NCBI GenBank assembly: GCA_009741485.1
Contig: CM019214.1
Coordinates: 25,893,695 to 25,957,694 of the forward strand
Length of the DNA: 64,000 nt
Source: Malurus cyaneus samueli
Lineage: Eukaryota; Chordata; Aves; Passeriformes; Maluridae
Direction: 5' to 3'
The first letter of the stretch is position 1. Each line of letters starts with the position of its first letter. The translations under genes were made by a program, and so were the position numbers. Shown piece by piece: positions 36,443 to 49,500 of this stretch. The notes beneath the pieces are model-generated. The model was not told where the DNA came from. It did no database searches and worked only from the letters and a program-made list of their open reading frames with translations.

Positions 36443-38344
36443 CTATCCAACTTAAATTCAGTTCTTTCTGATGATGAACAAAATAAAATCTAAGATGCAA
36501 GCACTTTCACTTGAAAATCCATTTAAAGATGGTTTCAATAGGCAGAAACAGCAAGTTTTGACTCTTTCAAACTTATCTTATTTATAATTTTTACCATATT
36601 TGCCTGAACAGAGAGTAGATTAAAGTATAAAGATTAATGAAACAGGTACCTAAGTTTGTTTCAGAGAATTTTTGCCTCATTAGGGCTAAAGTCCCCCAGC
36701 CACACACTGTAAAGTTTTTCAAAACAAGGTCAGAAGGGATGATATCAATCCCGTCCAAAGTAGATGATTCTTGTAGCCATATTTAGAAGAGCATTTTCTT
36801 ATGGGAAATTAATGATCTTTTAGCATCTTCACAGTCTATAACAAAGTTTGAATATGAACAGAATATATTTTCTTACAGTATTGGTGGATTATGGTACCTT
36901 TTATTTGCCAATTAGTTTCAGATTCAGTGCTTTAGGATGCAATTTTTCTATATGCCACAGGTATTTGTAAACTCAGTATAAATGTGCTAAAACACTAGGT
37001 AACCAGTGCCCTTTAAAAAAAATAGTTAGCATATTTTAAAAACATTAAAGTTTTATTAGCCACAGGGTTTATTTGGATATTAAGCTTTTTCATATCATTT
37101 ATTGACAAATGATGAATGAGAATATTTAGTCAAGTATGAAATTGATCATTGGAGATCTTTGTCCTGGACATTCAGTTTAGTAATATAGAGATGTAGGTGA
37201 TTAATATTTTTTTCCCATTGAAGTATTAATACATATTTTTTTAAAACTTAAAAAATCGATTTATTATACACTGAAGAAGTATGGTCTGAAATTATGTTTG
37301 TTGCACACAGACCAGTCCTTGCAGTCTGAGGACCCAAATATCCATCACATTGAATCATATTATCTGAGACCTTTCATTCTTAAATACAGATTTGAAGGGG
37401 TGATCTTTGAATATCTTCAATAATAGTATAAAAAAAAAAAAACCAAACAAAAAAAAAAAACTAACCAAAAACAACATGAATATTGTAAAGTCTTTGAAGG
37501 CATTTTTTACAAACATTAAATTTAATTAGATGCTCTCAGAACACTGGGAGATAATACGTGCATGCCATTTGTACTGAAATATTGGCTGGATTTTCATAGC
37601 AGCATGTGTGGCTAGAGTAGGTATTAGCAACACCACCAGCCTGACACCTGCACTAAGCAACAGACTTGCCCTAATATAATTTAATAAGATGTCTTTTGTT
37701 ATTAAACCAAGAATTGTGTGTTGCCAGCTGAGGTGGAAAATAGGTCCCAGAGGTTTTTCTCCCATATTCCATCTGCGGTTATTTTTAGGGGGCTTTAATA
37801 TTTAAAAGTCTATTACTAATTTCAGCATTGCCCATAGAAACCTGCTTTGTAGTTCTATTGCCAAATTATCCCTTGAAGGCAAGTGCTGTAAATAATTTCT
37901 CAGCTCTGTTCCCAGACACTTGCCAAGGTCATTATCTGGCTTTCCCACAGTCCCTGCATTCTGAATTTGATTGTGAGTGGTAACTAAGAAACAGTTATGA
38001 GATGCAATCACAGGCTGTGGCAGTCTTATGAAAAGCTGAAGATTGTCCCCGAGCACTGATGAAGCCGGTGGCTCAGCTGCTTTTGCTTCTTTAATACTTC
38101 ATTTATCTCTCAAATTGGTCAACCAACAGAGCACCAAGAGCAAACATAAAACAGGCATGACGGCCAGAGAGAAAGGAGGCTCCAGGAAACCAGTTGGATG
38201 AAGCTGATTATACAATTCCAACATTTAGTTTCCAACCAGCAATAATTTGTTCTTTTGTTCTTATACTTTGCTTCAACTCTCTCAATGTGAAAAATCTGAC
38301 ATTTTTTTCTTAAATGTAGAGAATTATTCCAGGACAATTTTCTC
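36443..38344. other. Unique DNA; possible conserved block
   Basis: No repeat family was recognised apart from A-rich runs at 37429-37460. The block 37526-38110 has mixed composition and lacks repeat signatures. I flag it as a conserved non-coding candidate only. Confidence 0.45.
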
Positions 38345-39925
38345 TTGAACTGAGACAATGAGGCCCTCTACAGATTGGACCAGCCTCACATCCACAAGAC
38401 GTGGTCCTCATGGAGGTCTTCAGCTATCCTGAAATCTCTCGGAGGGACAAAACAACAGGGCATAAAAAATCCATGAGGTTCCTGCAATTTGTTGATGAGA
38501 ACTTCCTTCTCCAAGAGATACAGGTTCCAACAGGGAGAGGTGCTGTGCTGGACCTTGTTTACACCAAAAAGGAGGTTTGGTAGGAAATGAGAATCCCAAG
38601 AGCAGCCTTGGCAGCCATGACCTTGGCAGCAGACTATATAACGATGGAGTTCACGTTCTTTAGATTGCTAAGGAGACACACAGTAAGTTCTTACACGGGA
38701 CTTCTGGGGAGAAGATACTGACCTCTTCAGACATTTGCTTGGTAGAGAATCAAGGGACCCAAGGAAGCTGGTTAATATTCAAGCATTGCTTCCTTCAAGT
38801 TCCAGATTGGTAATCCCAAAGATGCAAGCATGGTGGGCAAGAGATTTGTATGAATCAGCAATGAGTTTCTGACAATATTGAAACAGAAGATTTCAGACTG
38901 TAGAAGACGGGACAGACATCTTGGGAGGAATACAGGAATATTGTCAGAGTATGCAGAGGTGTAACAAGAAGGGAAAGGATGGTTCAGAATCAAATGTGGT
39001 AAGGGATATCAAGAAAAAACATGAAGAGATTCTTCAAGAACATCAGTAGTAAAGGAAAGACTAAGGAAAATGTGGTCCCACTGCTGGATGAGGTAGGAAA
39101 CTTGGTGATGAATACAGCAAAAGCAGGGTTACTGAATACCTTCTTTGATTGATTCTTTCATTCCTAAGGCCAGCTCTTAGGAATCTCAGACTTTAGATGC
39201 AAGAGAGAAAGTCTGGAGACTTTCCCTTGGACAAAGCAGATCAGATTAGTTTGTTTAGACAGATCCATGGGCTTCGATGTGATACACTTGTGGTTATTGA
39301 GGGAGATAGCAGATGTTATTGCTAAGCCACTCTGTCATCCTTGAAAGGTTATGAAGGATGGGAGAGTGCCTGAGGGCTGGAAGAAAGCTAATGTTACTCC
39401 ATTCTTAAAGAAGGTCAAGAAGTATAACCCAGGAAACAGCAAAGCAGTCAGCTTCATCTCCATCCCTGGAAAGGTTATGGAACAACTTATCCCGGATGTG
39501 ACCTCAAAGCCAGTGGAGGAAAAAAGGGTTATCAGATATTTAACTGTGGCACCTCACTTATGAGGGAAGCTGGGCCTCTTTAGCCTGGAGAAGAGATGTC
39601 TCGGAGGGGATCTTATCAATGCATATAAATATTTTAAAAGCAAGTATCAGGGGGATGCTTACAGTGGTGGCCAGAGACAGGACAGGGGGCAACAGGTACC
39701 AAATGAAACACAGGAACTTCCATCTGAATATGAGGAGAAAGCTTTAAGGGTTACTGAGCATTGGAACAGTCTCCCCAGAGATATTGTGGAGTCTCCTTTC
39801 CTGGAGATATTCCAAACCCATGTGGACGTGATCTTGTACAACCTGCTCCAGGTGAACTTGATTTAGCAGAGGGATTGAACTAGATGAATTCCAGGCATCC
39901 TTTCCAACCCCAACTGTCCTGTGTG
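38345..39925 (+). mobile_element. CR1 LINE with internal deletion (endonuclease, RT, 3' UTR)
   Basis: The longest CR1 here. It opens in the endonuclease domain: the frame 38401-38583 contains SYPEISRRDKTTGHKKSMRF and AVLDLVYTKKE, resembling the CR1 GDFNxPDICW and LDLVLTNKE blocks, but the GDFN catalytic motif has become EVFS. The linker region (38600-39230) follows with many breaks. Next comes an early reverse transcriptase block at 39351-39563 (VPEGWKKANVTPFLKKVKK, then IPGKVMEQLI). At about 39545-39560 the sequence jumps straight to the C-terminal GLFSLEKR-like and 3' UTR region, so the RT catalytic core is missing. It ends near 39925 with CTTTCCAACCCCAACTGTCC. It cannot code. Confidence 0.93.
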
Positions 39926-42162
39926 GCATCAGTTTCAGAATTAAAAGGATTGCCTGAACACCTGAACTGCAGTAGCAAAGACAGTTCATCTGTGAAAAAC
40001 ACAGGTTTATTTGAAATAAACATAACACAAAACCATGTAATGTGGTTGTGCTAACCTCATTATACTCTGGTAAGTAACCGTGTCAATGTGCATCTCAGAT
40101 CGTTAAGTTTAGGAACCACAAAAAGATATATAACTGCAGTTATTCAAGTTCATATATGAGTATGGGGCAGAATCTTTAGCAGATCCCAGCTTTCAGCACC
40201 ACATCCTGACATCCTTCAACCCCTCTGACTTTCAATAATCCTGTTTTTTTTTAAACTCTGGGTATTTAGCCTCTACAGTTTGACAAGGTGAAAATTAAAA
40301 TTCTTTGCAAGCTCCTGACATTTCAGGGTGAAATCTCTCCCAGTAGAAAGAAAATGTTTACCCCATTTCAAATGTTCACTTCAAGAAGAGATGCAAGGGA
40401 AAAAATAAAAGGACAAAAAAGGCAAGAAGAAAAAAAAAAGGAAAGATGAAAGAGAGAGAAAGAAAGAGAAAGAGAGAGAGAGAGAGAGAACAAGAGAAAT
40501 GGAAAACCAGTAAATATTAGGCTTCTGAATTAAAACTTCAAAGCTGACAAGAAATGCATGACATTCTTTTATTTCTTTTCGTAAATAAATTATGTATGTA
40601 GTATTTTAGTCATGGGCTACTTTACATTCAAAAGCTACATCTCTACAATTATATTAGTCAGAACATATTCCTAGGATCTGGAACTTGGTTATGCATATTG
40701 TTAAATTTTTAAAGTCAGGATCCCATGTATATTTTTATCTCAACTAGTGAGCAGGCTTCTAAACAACTTCTGGAAATAACTGTAACATACCAAAGTAGAG
40801 GAAACTTGCCACTTCTGAATAAGTATTTTGCACATAACCATCTTTTAGAAGATGAGAGAGTGTAATTGCATTCCCAGAGAATAATCCTAACATCTCTTCA
40901 TTTGTTTTGATAGATGAAGTAATACTGTATTATTTGAAAAACTAATGCAATTTCATTATTTAAATTAAATAAGTATTCTATAAAGTAAAATTGTATTTCA
41001 TAATTTTAACCAGCTGTTTGACCAAAAATAATGTATACAAGGACAGAAAAATGTTTTGTACCTCTGTGCTTCTTGCTACATTTTTTTTGACCCTAATTAA
41101 AATTATTTCAGTAAAAGTATATCAAAGCAGTTTTCTTATGCAGTTGGATAATTAGTTCTTTGTGAGTTTAAAGAATCGCATTTTCCACGTATTTCTTACA
41201 CATTATAAAGATATAAAGATACATAGCATATTTATCATTTGAATATCCATCTAGAAAGCATACAGTCAACATAGTTTAGGGTTTGGGGTGTTTCTTTCTA
41301 TTATTATAATTTCTTTTATTTTATTCTCCTTTTAAAAACATCAAAAATACTTTTATTTACTTAGAAACGTACTTTTAAACCACTTCAATTAATAAATTCA
41401 CCAAATATTTTTCTCTATAAACAAGCAATGTATTTAAAAAAAAAACAAACAGAAAAACCTTAAAAAAAATAAATTGAGTCATATTTAATTTAAAAAGGAG
41501 AGTCAGAAACACATACACAAGGGAACCTTTCCTGTTTCAGTACAATACTGAACTCTATCTTAACTAACATTCCCCAGTGAATTCTTGTTCGTTCTTTACC
41601 AATTCAGATGTTCCCTCACAACACACACACAGACAAAAAAAAGCCAGAAAAATGGAAAGCAAACAATCAACAAACAAATCACACACACCTTTGATAATTA
41701 ATTCTACAGCTGCAAATAAAAAAAAGATGTGTGGCTGATTTTATGTTGTATACTGTGTGTGCTCTGTTTTAATTTGATTTGATACTCAGGTTCCATTGCC
41801 CTTGTGCCCCTTCTAGTTAGTAAGCACTAATGAAATTGCGTTATTATCAGTTAGAAAACTCATGATTCAGATTGGGTCTAGACTTTAAAGATTTCCCAGA
41901 GTGATTGTGGCAGATATAAAATTGTTAGTAAAACAATTTTACTCCTAATTTAGAGCAGCTACTGCCTACAATTAATACCAGATGCAAGTCCATAACTTTG
42001 ATGCAAGTTATACTGACATGAACCCTTTTGCAGTCACATACTCGATTATCTTGCCTTCAGCGTAACAAAAACCTTCACCTCTCTTGGCTGACAGACAGGA
42101 ACAGCCTTTCTCCAAACAGGCTTAGTTGGCATAACTAAACAGTGTAAAAGATCTAACTTTTC
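39926..42162. other. Unique AT-rich DNA with GA repeat
   Basis: No gene or mobile element was recognised. A purine-rich (GAAA)n/(GA)n block lies at 40428-40497. Confidence 0.5.
40428..40497. repeat. (GAAA)n/(GA)n purine repeat
   Basis: Purine-dominated run with GAGAGAGAGAGAGAGAGA at its core and AAAG variants on either side. Confidence 0.9.
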
Positions 42163-42562
42163 ACAGAACCATAAAATCTTTACATTTGGAAAAGTTCTCT
42201 AAGACTGAGTCCAGCTATTAGCCCCGTCCAGCTATTAGTCCATATTAAGCCCTAAACTATGTCTCCAAGGACCACATAAACATGCCTTTTCAACACTTAC
42301 AGGGATGAGAATTCCACCACTTCCCTTGGCATTGTATTCAAATGCTGGATCTCCTTTTCAGTGAAGAATTTATTCCGAATATCCAATCTAAACTTTCCTC
42401 GGTGCTATGTGACACCATTTTCTATTGCTGTATCACTTGTTACTTGGAAAAAAAAGACCAACCCACACTTTTTACAACACCCTTTCAGAGGGCTGTAGAG
42501 AGTAATAAGGTCCCCTCGAGCCTCCTTTACTCTGGGCTGAAAGCCCCCAGTTTTTCAGTAGA
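42163..42562 (-). mobile_element. CR1 LINE fragment (3' UTR)
   Basis: A minus-strand CR1 tail. From the left: ACCATAAAATCTTTACATTTGG, then GAATTCCACCACTTCCCTTGG, AATTTATTCCGAATATCCAA, TATCACTTGTTACTTGG and AAGGTCCCCTCGAGCCTCC. This order matches the reverse of the 3' end of a common CR1 subfamily. A small internal tandem duplication of CCAGCTATTAG lies near 42210-42240. The fragment contains only 3' UTR and the last codons of ORF2. Confidence 0.93.
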
Positions 42563-44887
42563 AAAAAATACAGGGTAATGGTTGTCAAATCCTCCTGTGA
42601 TCCAATACTTCTTCAAAACTTTAAGATTCAAACTTACTTATGACCATTGCATTAATTTTATAGAAACTCAGTATCTTTCATTTTTATATTTTTCAGGAAA
42701 TTCAAGGGAGACCCTTTGTATAGCAATTTTCAGGCATTAATTGTCATTAGGCTGTTCTCTCAGTGAGCTTAAAACAATGTCTGTAGCTAAGGAGAAGCTC
42801 AAATAATTTTTGACTCCAGTAATTATAGGATTATTTCACATGCTCATTTAATTTCCCACAGGATATCAGATGATAAGTTGAATATAGTGCAACAAAGGCT
42901 TACCTATAGACTGGAGGAAGCATTTCTGCTGAATCATTCTACCTATTAAAAAAAAAAAATCATCTATTTATATTATTTTTCAGCAGTGGCAATCCTCCAT
43001 TTATATTATTTTTCAGCAGTGGCAAGTGAGATAATGTTATATTCCATTCCTCACAGTTATTGAAAAGGTGTCATCTCCACAAATGAGCTTTCATCTACTC
43101 TCTCCTTGTATGGAAAAGAGAGAGAGGTTAATTTCTCTTTAGTTTTAATTTTGGGATTTTTTTCTTGTGTATGTACTTGTGAATAATTATCGTCATTGTT
43201 TCCCTAAATTCTATTAACATTTTTTGGTGATAATTTTTCCCTAAAAATTGTTATGATTCTTTGGTTCTTTCAAAGGTTTATTTTATTTTTTTAACCTCTT
43301 TTTTTTTTTTTTTCAATTGGAGAAAGAAAATAAAAAAGACAGATTGTGTCTGCTTCTTCATGACCTGGGCTCTCACCATTCCATTAGCATGCAGTTTGAG
43401 TCTTTAGTATCATTCAGCATTGTTCAGCAAACTTTCAGGCATCTCAGTGGTTGTATCAGGAGGAAAGAATTAGTGCTCCTTCAGCTTTACTAACTCCAAA
43501 ACATCTTTGAAACACCTTTTTCCTAGGCTGTGCTGGTGCTTCTGCTGTCCCACAGTAGTTGGGCAATAATGTCTCAGAGTCATTAATATTTAACAAGATG
43601 AATGGTCTATTTTCACTGAGGATTTACTTCATGAGGAGTTCTTTTTGACATGCTGCACTCTTAAACAGTAATTCCTCCTTGCTTCCAGATCTGTGCTAGG
43701 GGATCCCTTGTCCCATTTTAATATTTGCATCCAAACCCTGACTGAATGGTAACTTTGCTCAGTGCTCTAAATTCAAAGTTGCTGAAAGAATAGCCTGCAT
43801 TTGGTACTCTTTAATAGCATAAAAGGAATACCTTCAAAAGCCCCTCCCTTAACATCAGTATAACCAGAAAGCTGCCTCAATGCTTGGGTCAAATTTTGGC
43901 CTGAAGCAAGAATCACTATGATTTGGGAATTTTCAAAAGCAGTATAGAAGAATATGACATATGAGAAATTTATGGCTAATTTAAAGATCAACATGACTGG
44001 ATATCACTCTAGGAACAAGAAAAAAAGCTTCAGTGGATTTATGAAAAGGGAAAAAATTAAGAATACACACATTTCCCTTTTATGAAGAGCAGACCAGCTT
44101 GCCCTGAACAGCTCAATTGATGCAAATCACACTGTGAAGTGTGCTATTACCCTGATTCCCAGAACAGTAAATTTAATATAAAACTGTATAAGCATTTTCA
44201 CCTATTATTCAGCCACCAAAATTATTATAGAAACCATGACCCACATTGTAGGTAATTTTCTGCACTTAAAAGACATGAAGAATAGATATTATGATACTAG
44301 AAATTTACATAGAAAATAAATATCCTGTAATGCTAAAGAGTTATGAAGATTTCAGCACTTACCCTGAGCAGTTTTACCAGAAAAATGCCTGGTAAGTATT
44401 GAATGGAAATAACAAATTCCCTCTCCACAGAATAATGGCTGTTTGGTCAGAGATCCTTTTCTTCTTACATTTTTTCAAGACTAATAAGACTATTGCTTAG
44501 AAATGCAAATAGTCCATGAAATTTCTGTCCAAGCGTTGTCCACCTGCATTCATTCTTAGACAATATATCCATCTATTATCCATTTTCTGATGGATGCAAA
44601 AAGATTTCATGATGCAAAAAGTTCCCTTTCAGCAAGGTGTTTTTCACTCCTGCTAGTCTGCTGTAATGCCATTACCTAAAAACAGTACAGTACATCACCA
44701 TCCCACTTCTTCAATAGAAGAATAAGGCATGGTAATACAGAGAAAATTTTTGGAAAGCAGGGAGGTTCAAGTAGGTCACCACACTTTCCCTAGGAATGTT
44801 AGTGAACTAAGGTGATGATCTACCAGAAGTAAAATTTCCTTTCTAGAGAGAAGAAATGAGAATTTTTATATGGAATTTAATCTAATT
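42563..44887. other. Unique AT-rich DNA with a 33-bp tandem duplication
   Basis: No gene or mobile element was recognised. A two-copy tandem duplication lies at 42966-43025 and a poly(T) run near 43300. Confidence 0.5.
42966..43025. repeat. Two-copy 33-bp tandem duplication
   Basis: The 27-bp block from ATTTATATTATTTTTCAG to AGTGGCAA occurs twice, exactly 33 bp apart, separated by TCCTCC. The copies are identical, so the duplication looks recent. Confidence 0.95.
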
Positions 44888-45062
44888 TCTGGGGAAGTTA
44901 ACTGAATTTATCACCAATCCAATCACAGTAGAATAGGAACTCAAAAAAATACTCCTCCCTTATTTCTGGACTCATCTTTACTCTCAGACACTCTACTTTC
45001 CCCTCTCCACCCCAGCAGTGCAGGGAGATGGGGAATGAGGACTGCAGTCAGCTCATCATTTC
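44888..45062 (-). mobile_element. LTR family B fragment
   Basis: About 175 bp in reverse orientation. It contains AATTTATCACCAATCCAATC, the reverse of the GATTGGTAAcAAATTAAATT block seen at 25640. Near 45022 it contains GGAGATGGGGAATGAGGACT, the block also seen at 53522. Both ends of the LTR are missing. Confidence 0.7.
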
Positions 45063-46224
45063 TATTTTACAAAAAGAAATCTTTAATTGATTTGAATCGA
45101 AGCAAAGTTTCAAATAACTTTACTTAGATTAAATGGAGTAGTTCATATTTTTTTATATGCTTATTAAATCTTTGGTAAGCTCTGTTGAACTGTGAGAAAA
45201 CACCCTATATTGATCAGCATAATCAAAAATGTCTTTTATAATTTGATATTCTCATTAAAGCCATTCGATGGAATTTTTAATCAAATTAATTATTTACTTT
45301 CCTGGAACATTTTAATAAAGATCATATATTGTCATCTTAATAACCTAATGCCATTTCAAAATATTTTCATTAAAAATAGTATTTTAAATGTGTATACTTC
45401 CCACAGCATAAAATTAATCCTTTAAAATAAAATACTTTAATAACAAGAATTTAAATGGATGCTCATTTTGTTGAAATTGTTGACAAAGAAGGAATGGTAT
45501 TTTTAACCCAATGTGTTATGTAATTTTAAGTCATAATTAGTCTCTCGATGTAGTCTTCTTTATTATTTAAGTGATGGTGAAAAATACAGTAGACAAGTTT
45601 CTTTTGTTATTTTTGTTCTGTTGCTATTAACAATAAATATCACACCAACAAAAATTATTCAACTAAGTTACCCATTATAACAGTTATGTGTTACCTTGTA
45701 ATTGAAGAAACAAAGCAGAAGTATTGTTCAAATGTAAACCATTCATATAAGACAATCTAACAATCTTTTTATTTCTCATCAGCCATAGGCATAATTACCA
45801 TAACTGAATTATCATGATTAGTTGTTCTTTATTGTATATTGCCTCATTCAGGTATTAGAGATCCTATCTGAGGGCCATAGATGCTACTGTACTTTGTATC
45901 CACCAGGCTTGAATATGCAAGGGGATGCAAAGTGCATACTGACATATTTTTAAGTTAGATACAGGAGGCACAGTTAAAAAGAAAAAAAGAAAAAGTAAGA
46001 AAATAGAACCAAAGTTTAACTTGTCCAGAAACTGGGGGGGGGGGGGGGGGGAGGGGGGGGGGAGGGATTAGGCAGGTGAGAGGGTGCTAATTTTTTTTTT
46101 TTTTCATTATGTATTCATTTTTAGTGGTCACTGCTATCATGAGACAAGTGATAGATTGTAGACTCACATTGCATAGAGAGTAGGCCAAAATGAAAAGACT
46201 GATGAATAAAAACCCCAACAAACC
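45063..46224. other. AT-rich DNA with poly(G) and poly(T)
   Basis: Unique and AT-rich, except for the G-tract at 46034-46068 and a T run at 46090-46104. Confidence 0.5.
46034..46068. repeat. Poly(G) tract
   Basis: 18 consecutive G, an A, 10 G, an A and GGG, all on the plus strand. It is by far the longest G run in an otherwise AT-rich region. Confidence 0.95.
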
Positions 46225-46290
46225 ATTGGTTAGAACCATTAAGGTTGGAAAAGATTATTAATAATTTTGAGTCTAGTCACAAGCCAACCA
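46225..46290 (-). mobile_element. CR1 3'-end remnant, reverse orientation
   Basis: AACCATTAAGGTTGGAAAAG followed by TTTGAGTCTAGTCACAAGCC matches the reverse of a CR1 3' terminus (the TTGGAAAAGA...GAGTCCAACC pattern). It directly abuts a plus-strand CR1 piece. Confidence 0.75.
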
Positions 46291-46520
46291 GGGGATTTTT
46301 AGATTGGATATTAGGAAAAATTTCTTCACTGAAAGGTGGTCAATATCTGAACAGTCTGCCCAGGAAGTGTGAGAATTCCATGTCCCTGGGTGTGGTCAGA
46401 AAAGGTGTAGATGTGGTGCTGAGGGACTGAAGTGGTGGCCTTGGCAGTGCTAGCAGTGTTAGACTATTCATTAGGCTCGATGATCTTAGAGGTCTTTTCC
46501 ATTGTGAAAAACAATTCCAT
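46291..46520 (+). mobile_element. CR1 LINE fragment (3' UTR)
   Basis: A plus-strand CR1 tail. TTTAGATTGGATATTAGGAA and TTTCTTCACTGAAAGG lead to GTCTGCCCAGGAAGTG, GGTGTAGATGTGGTGCTGAG, GTGGTGGCCTTGGCAGTGCTAG and CTCGATGATCTTAGAGGTC, in the order seen at the end of a CR1. The terminal octamer repeats are degraded. Together with 46225-46290 it forms two CR1 3' ends pointing away from each other. Confidence 0.93.
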
Positions 46521-49500
46521 CTGTTTTAAGGACAAAACATTTCTAGAAATAAATGGAGCAGTATCTTTAGACAAATCAAGTTCTTTAGCATGAATTCTGT
46601 TTTCTAAAGGTGATATATTGTTGCAAAGCTATTTTGAGAAAAATGTGGTACTGGCTATAAAGATCACTTTCAGTTTGTAGTTCATAAACTGGGCATAGAA
46701 GAGTCAATGCAGAGGTTTCTAGATTTGGGATGTAAACAGTATTTGGAAGATAAAAGGCATGAGCTGCTTTGTGAAATGGCAGCATGCTAAGTATGTCTAC
46801 CAACAGAAAAGGAAGCTCTCTGCAATGGCTGTGTCAAAATTAATATTCACTGAAAGAGACACGAGTTGTGGGAGAAAATATGATCTAATTGTATATGCAA
46901 AGGCTGTATCAAATCGTATTTGCACAGGCAGGCAGATCGAGAATGCTGTCATCCTTAATTCTGAAATCCTTAACTTTCGAACTTTGACATTCTTTTAACA
47001 TAATTTTTCAATATAGCGTGTAATGTATAATGCATATATGCAGAAAAGGCAGTTCTGGCAGTAGCATGTTCTCATTTTATCTGGTGTTAGCTATTTCTTT
47101 TCCCAGAAAACTAATCAAACCCAAAATCATTTCATAATTTGCAAAAGAAGGGAATTAACTTTCTTCTATCAGTTTTAATTCTTTCTTTTTGTTGCTATTA
47201 AAACAGTTATCTGTGCCAGCTAATTTGACTTTGACTTGCATTTATATACTACATTCTTATATTTGATTGTCTGAAAGGAAAGGGAAATCAAGTACATAAA
47301 AAGATTCAATCAATCTCTGTCTATTCTGCTCTCACAGGTATGCTAAAAAGGGATGCTTTCAAAAGATCTTTTTCTTTACAAAGATGATCTGTAGTGTCGG
47401 GAGCAAACTGCATTAAAATAATAAAAAGTCCCTTGACTACTAGAAGCAACAATCAGAATTGGCATTCAGTTTGTATTCCACCAGAACATTTTAGCATGCC
47501 ATCTTATTTCAGCAAGCAGATGGTGCAGTGTTTAGTTCTCAGCTGTTGGAACATTGATGGACTCATCATCTTTGGCACAGTTTGTGTTGTATTTTTAAAT
47601 AATAACACTTTTCAGCAATTGACAGAAATTGCACAATTCAACTGTGCACCCAATGCTCAACACAGGGTGATGCAGTAGGAGAATTTAGTGTTATGTTAAC
47701 TTCAGCGAGTAACTTTAGTTTTCTGATAGTCTGAGAGATTTCATGTCAAAACGCATTAACAATTTAATGTACTTGATTTACCTGAACTTTGCATGTTTAA
47801 GAATAAATGCATGAGATAATTTGGGAGTTTTATAATATATAAAAGGTGTAGATTGCCCAGGTACTTTGAGGAACTTGCCTTGTTTAAAGGAATCCTGAAG
47901 ATTTATATAAATAACAGTATGAACTTACTGCAGCTGCAGAAAAAGTGCTCTTCTGTATCTTTTATGAGATCTCGGAAATTATAAGAAAAGTAAATTACAA
48001 AAGAACTGTTTTGGTTTTAATAACACACCTGTTGAGACAGTAAATCCCAATTTTTTACTTTCTCTGCTAGGTATTTCCTTGGCATCTCAGATATTTATCT
48101 TTTATTAAGCAAACCCAACCTATTATATAAGTCAAAGTACAGGATTAATTCACTTCCACTTGAAAAGCCTTCTCATTGATAAAATAGATTCTACTTTCCC
48201 CCAAATCTGTGATGCCTGAAAAAACAAGTAAGTATAAAAGAGGTTTTGATTGCTTGTTAGGAAAGAGTCATGGCCAAAGTCTGTTTTAAAAAATGATTTG
48301 CTGACTTTGCATACAAGATTTTTGGTGAAGATACACCATTATTAAAACAGTGAAACATGAAATTAAAAAATTGTATTAAACAAAAGAATAAAGTAAGATT
48401 ATGTTACTGCTTCATAATACTTTACAATCCAAGAATTCAAAAAGAGATTGTGTAGCACACAAAAAATATCCAAATATTTCTAAATGGGTCCTTTCTGAAA
48501 GAAGCAACTATCACTTTATTGGAACTGGAACTCTGAAAGTTCTTATTCAACCATTTCAATCTCTGTTGTTCATATTTTCTCATCACAGACCAATTTATAC
48601 AGGTAATTTTTAAAGATATCTTCACATAACTATAAAATTAATCATAATAATGTTTTTATTACGCAGGAATTTAAACTGTCTTTACGGAATGTAATAGGCT
48701 GAATATTAACCCTTCCACATGCAACCTCTAGAGCTGTATTAAGACAAGCTCTGAAGCTCTTAAATTACTCCTATTTCCTAAACTGAAAAATTTATTATGC
48801 AGAAATGACTGTGTTGCTTGGAAAAAAAAAAAATCAAAACAAACAAACCCACAGCAAAACAAAATAACCCTGAACAGCTACATGACTTTTGCAAGAGATG
48901 ATTCGCCTATTAATTAACACAGTGAAAATACCCACAGATAAACATAATTTTTCTCAGACACCAGAATGACATTTTTTAAAAGAAAGATAATTGGCAGGTT
49001 AAAGCTAAATAGACTATAAAAGAGAAGGTCTCTGAGAAGAAGCAAAGGAGAAAAGATATTGAGAGAGAAAGGTAGAAAGAGGAGAAAAAGGTCTCGCTGA
49101 TAAGATGACACAAAACTTTACAGCAAATTTAAAAATTAGAGGAAAAAAATATTCTGTCTGGAAAGATTGCTAGATAGGCCTCCAAGCATATTTGGAAAGC
49201 CACACTCCTTCAACTGCAAGAATTCACTATCCAGTTCAACCTGATAGATATTTCAAGAAAAGAATGTATCATAGAAACTGAATTAGACCTTTAGGATTAG
49301 TCAAATATTAGTTCAGAAATACATATTACTAAATAGGATTCTGCTCTGGGTTATGGTTTCAGCATTTTAAGGTAAAATAAATTTCCGTGGTAAATTTTCA
49401 ATTACCCCAAACAATTTCTTAGCAATATCACTAAAAAATCCCAAACATCTACACATAGTCTTTTTGAGGATTTCATTGCAAGTCTTCAGAGAATGCATTG

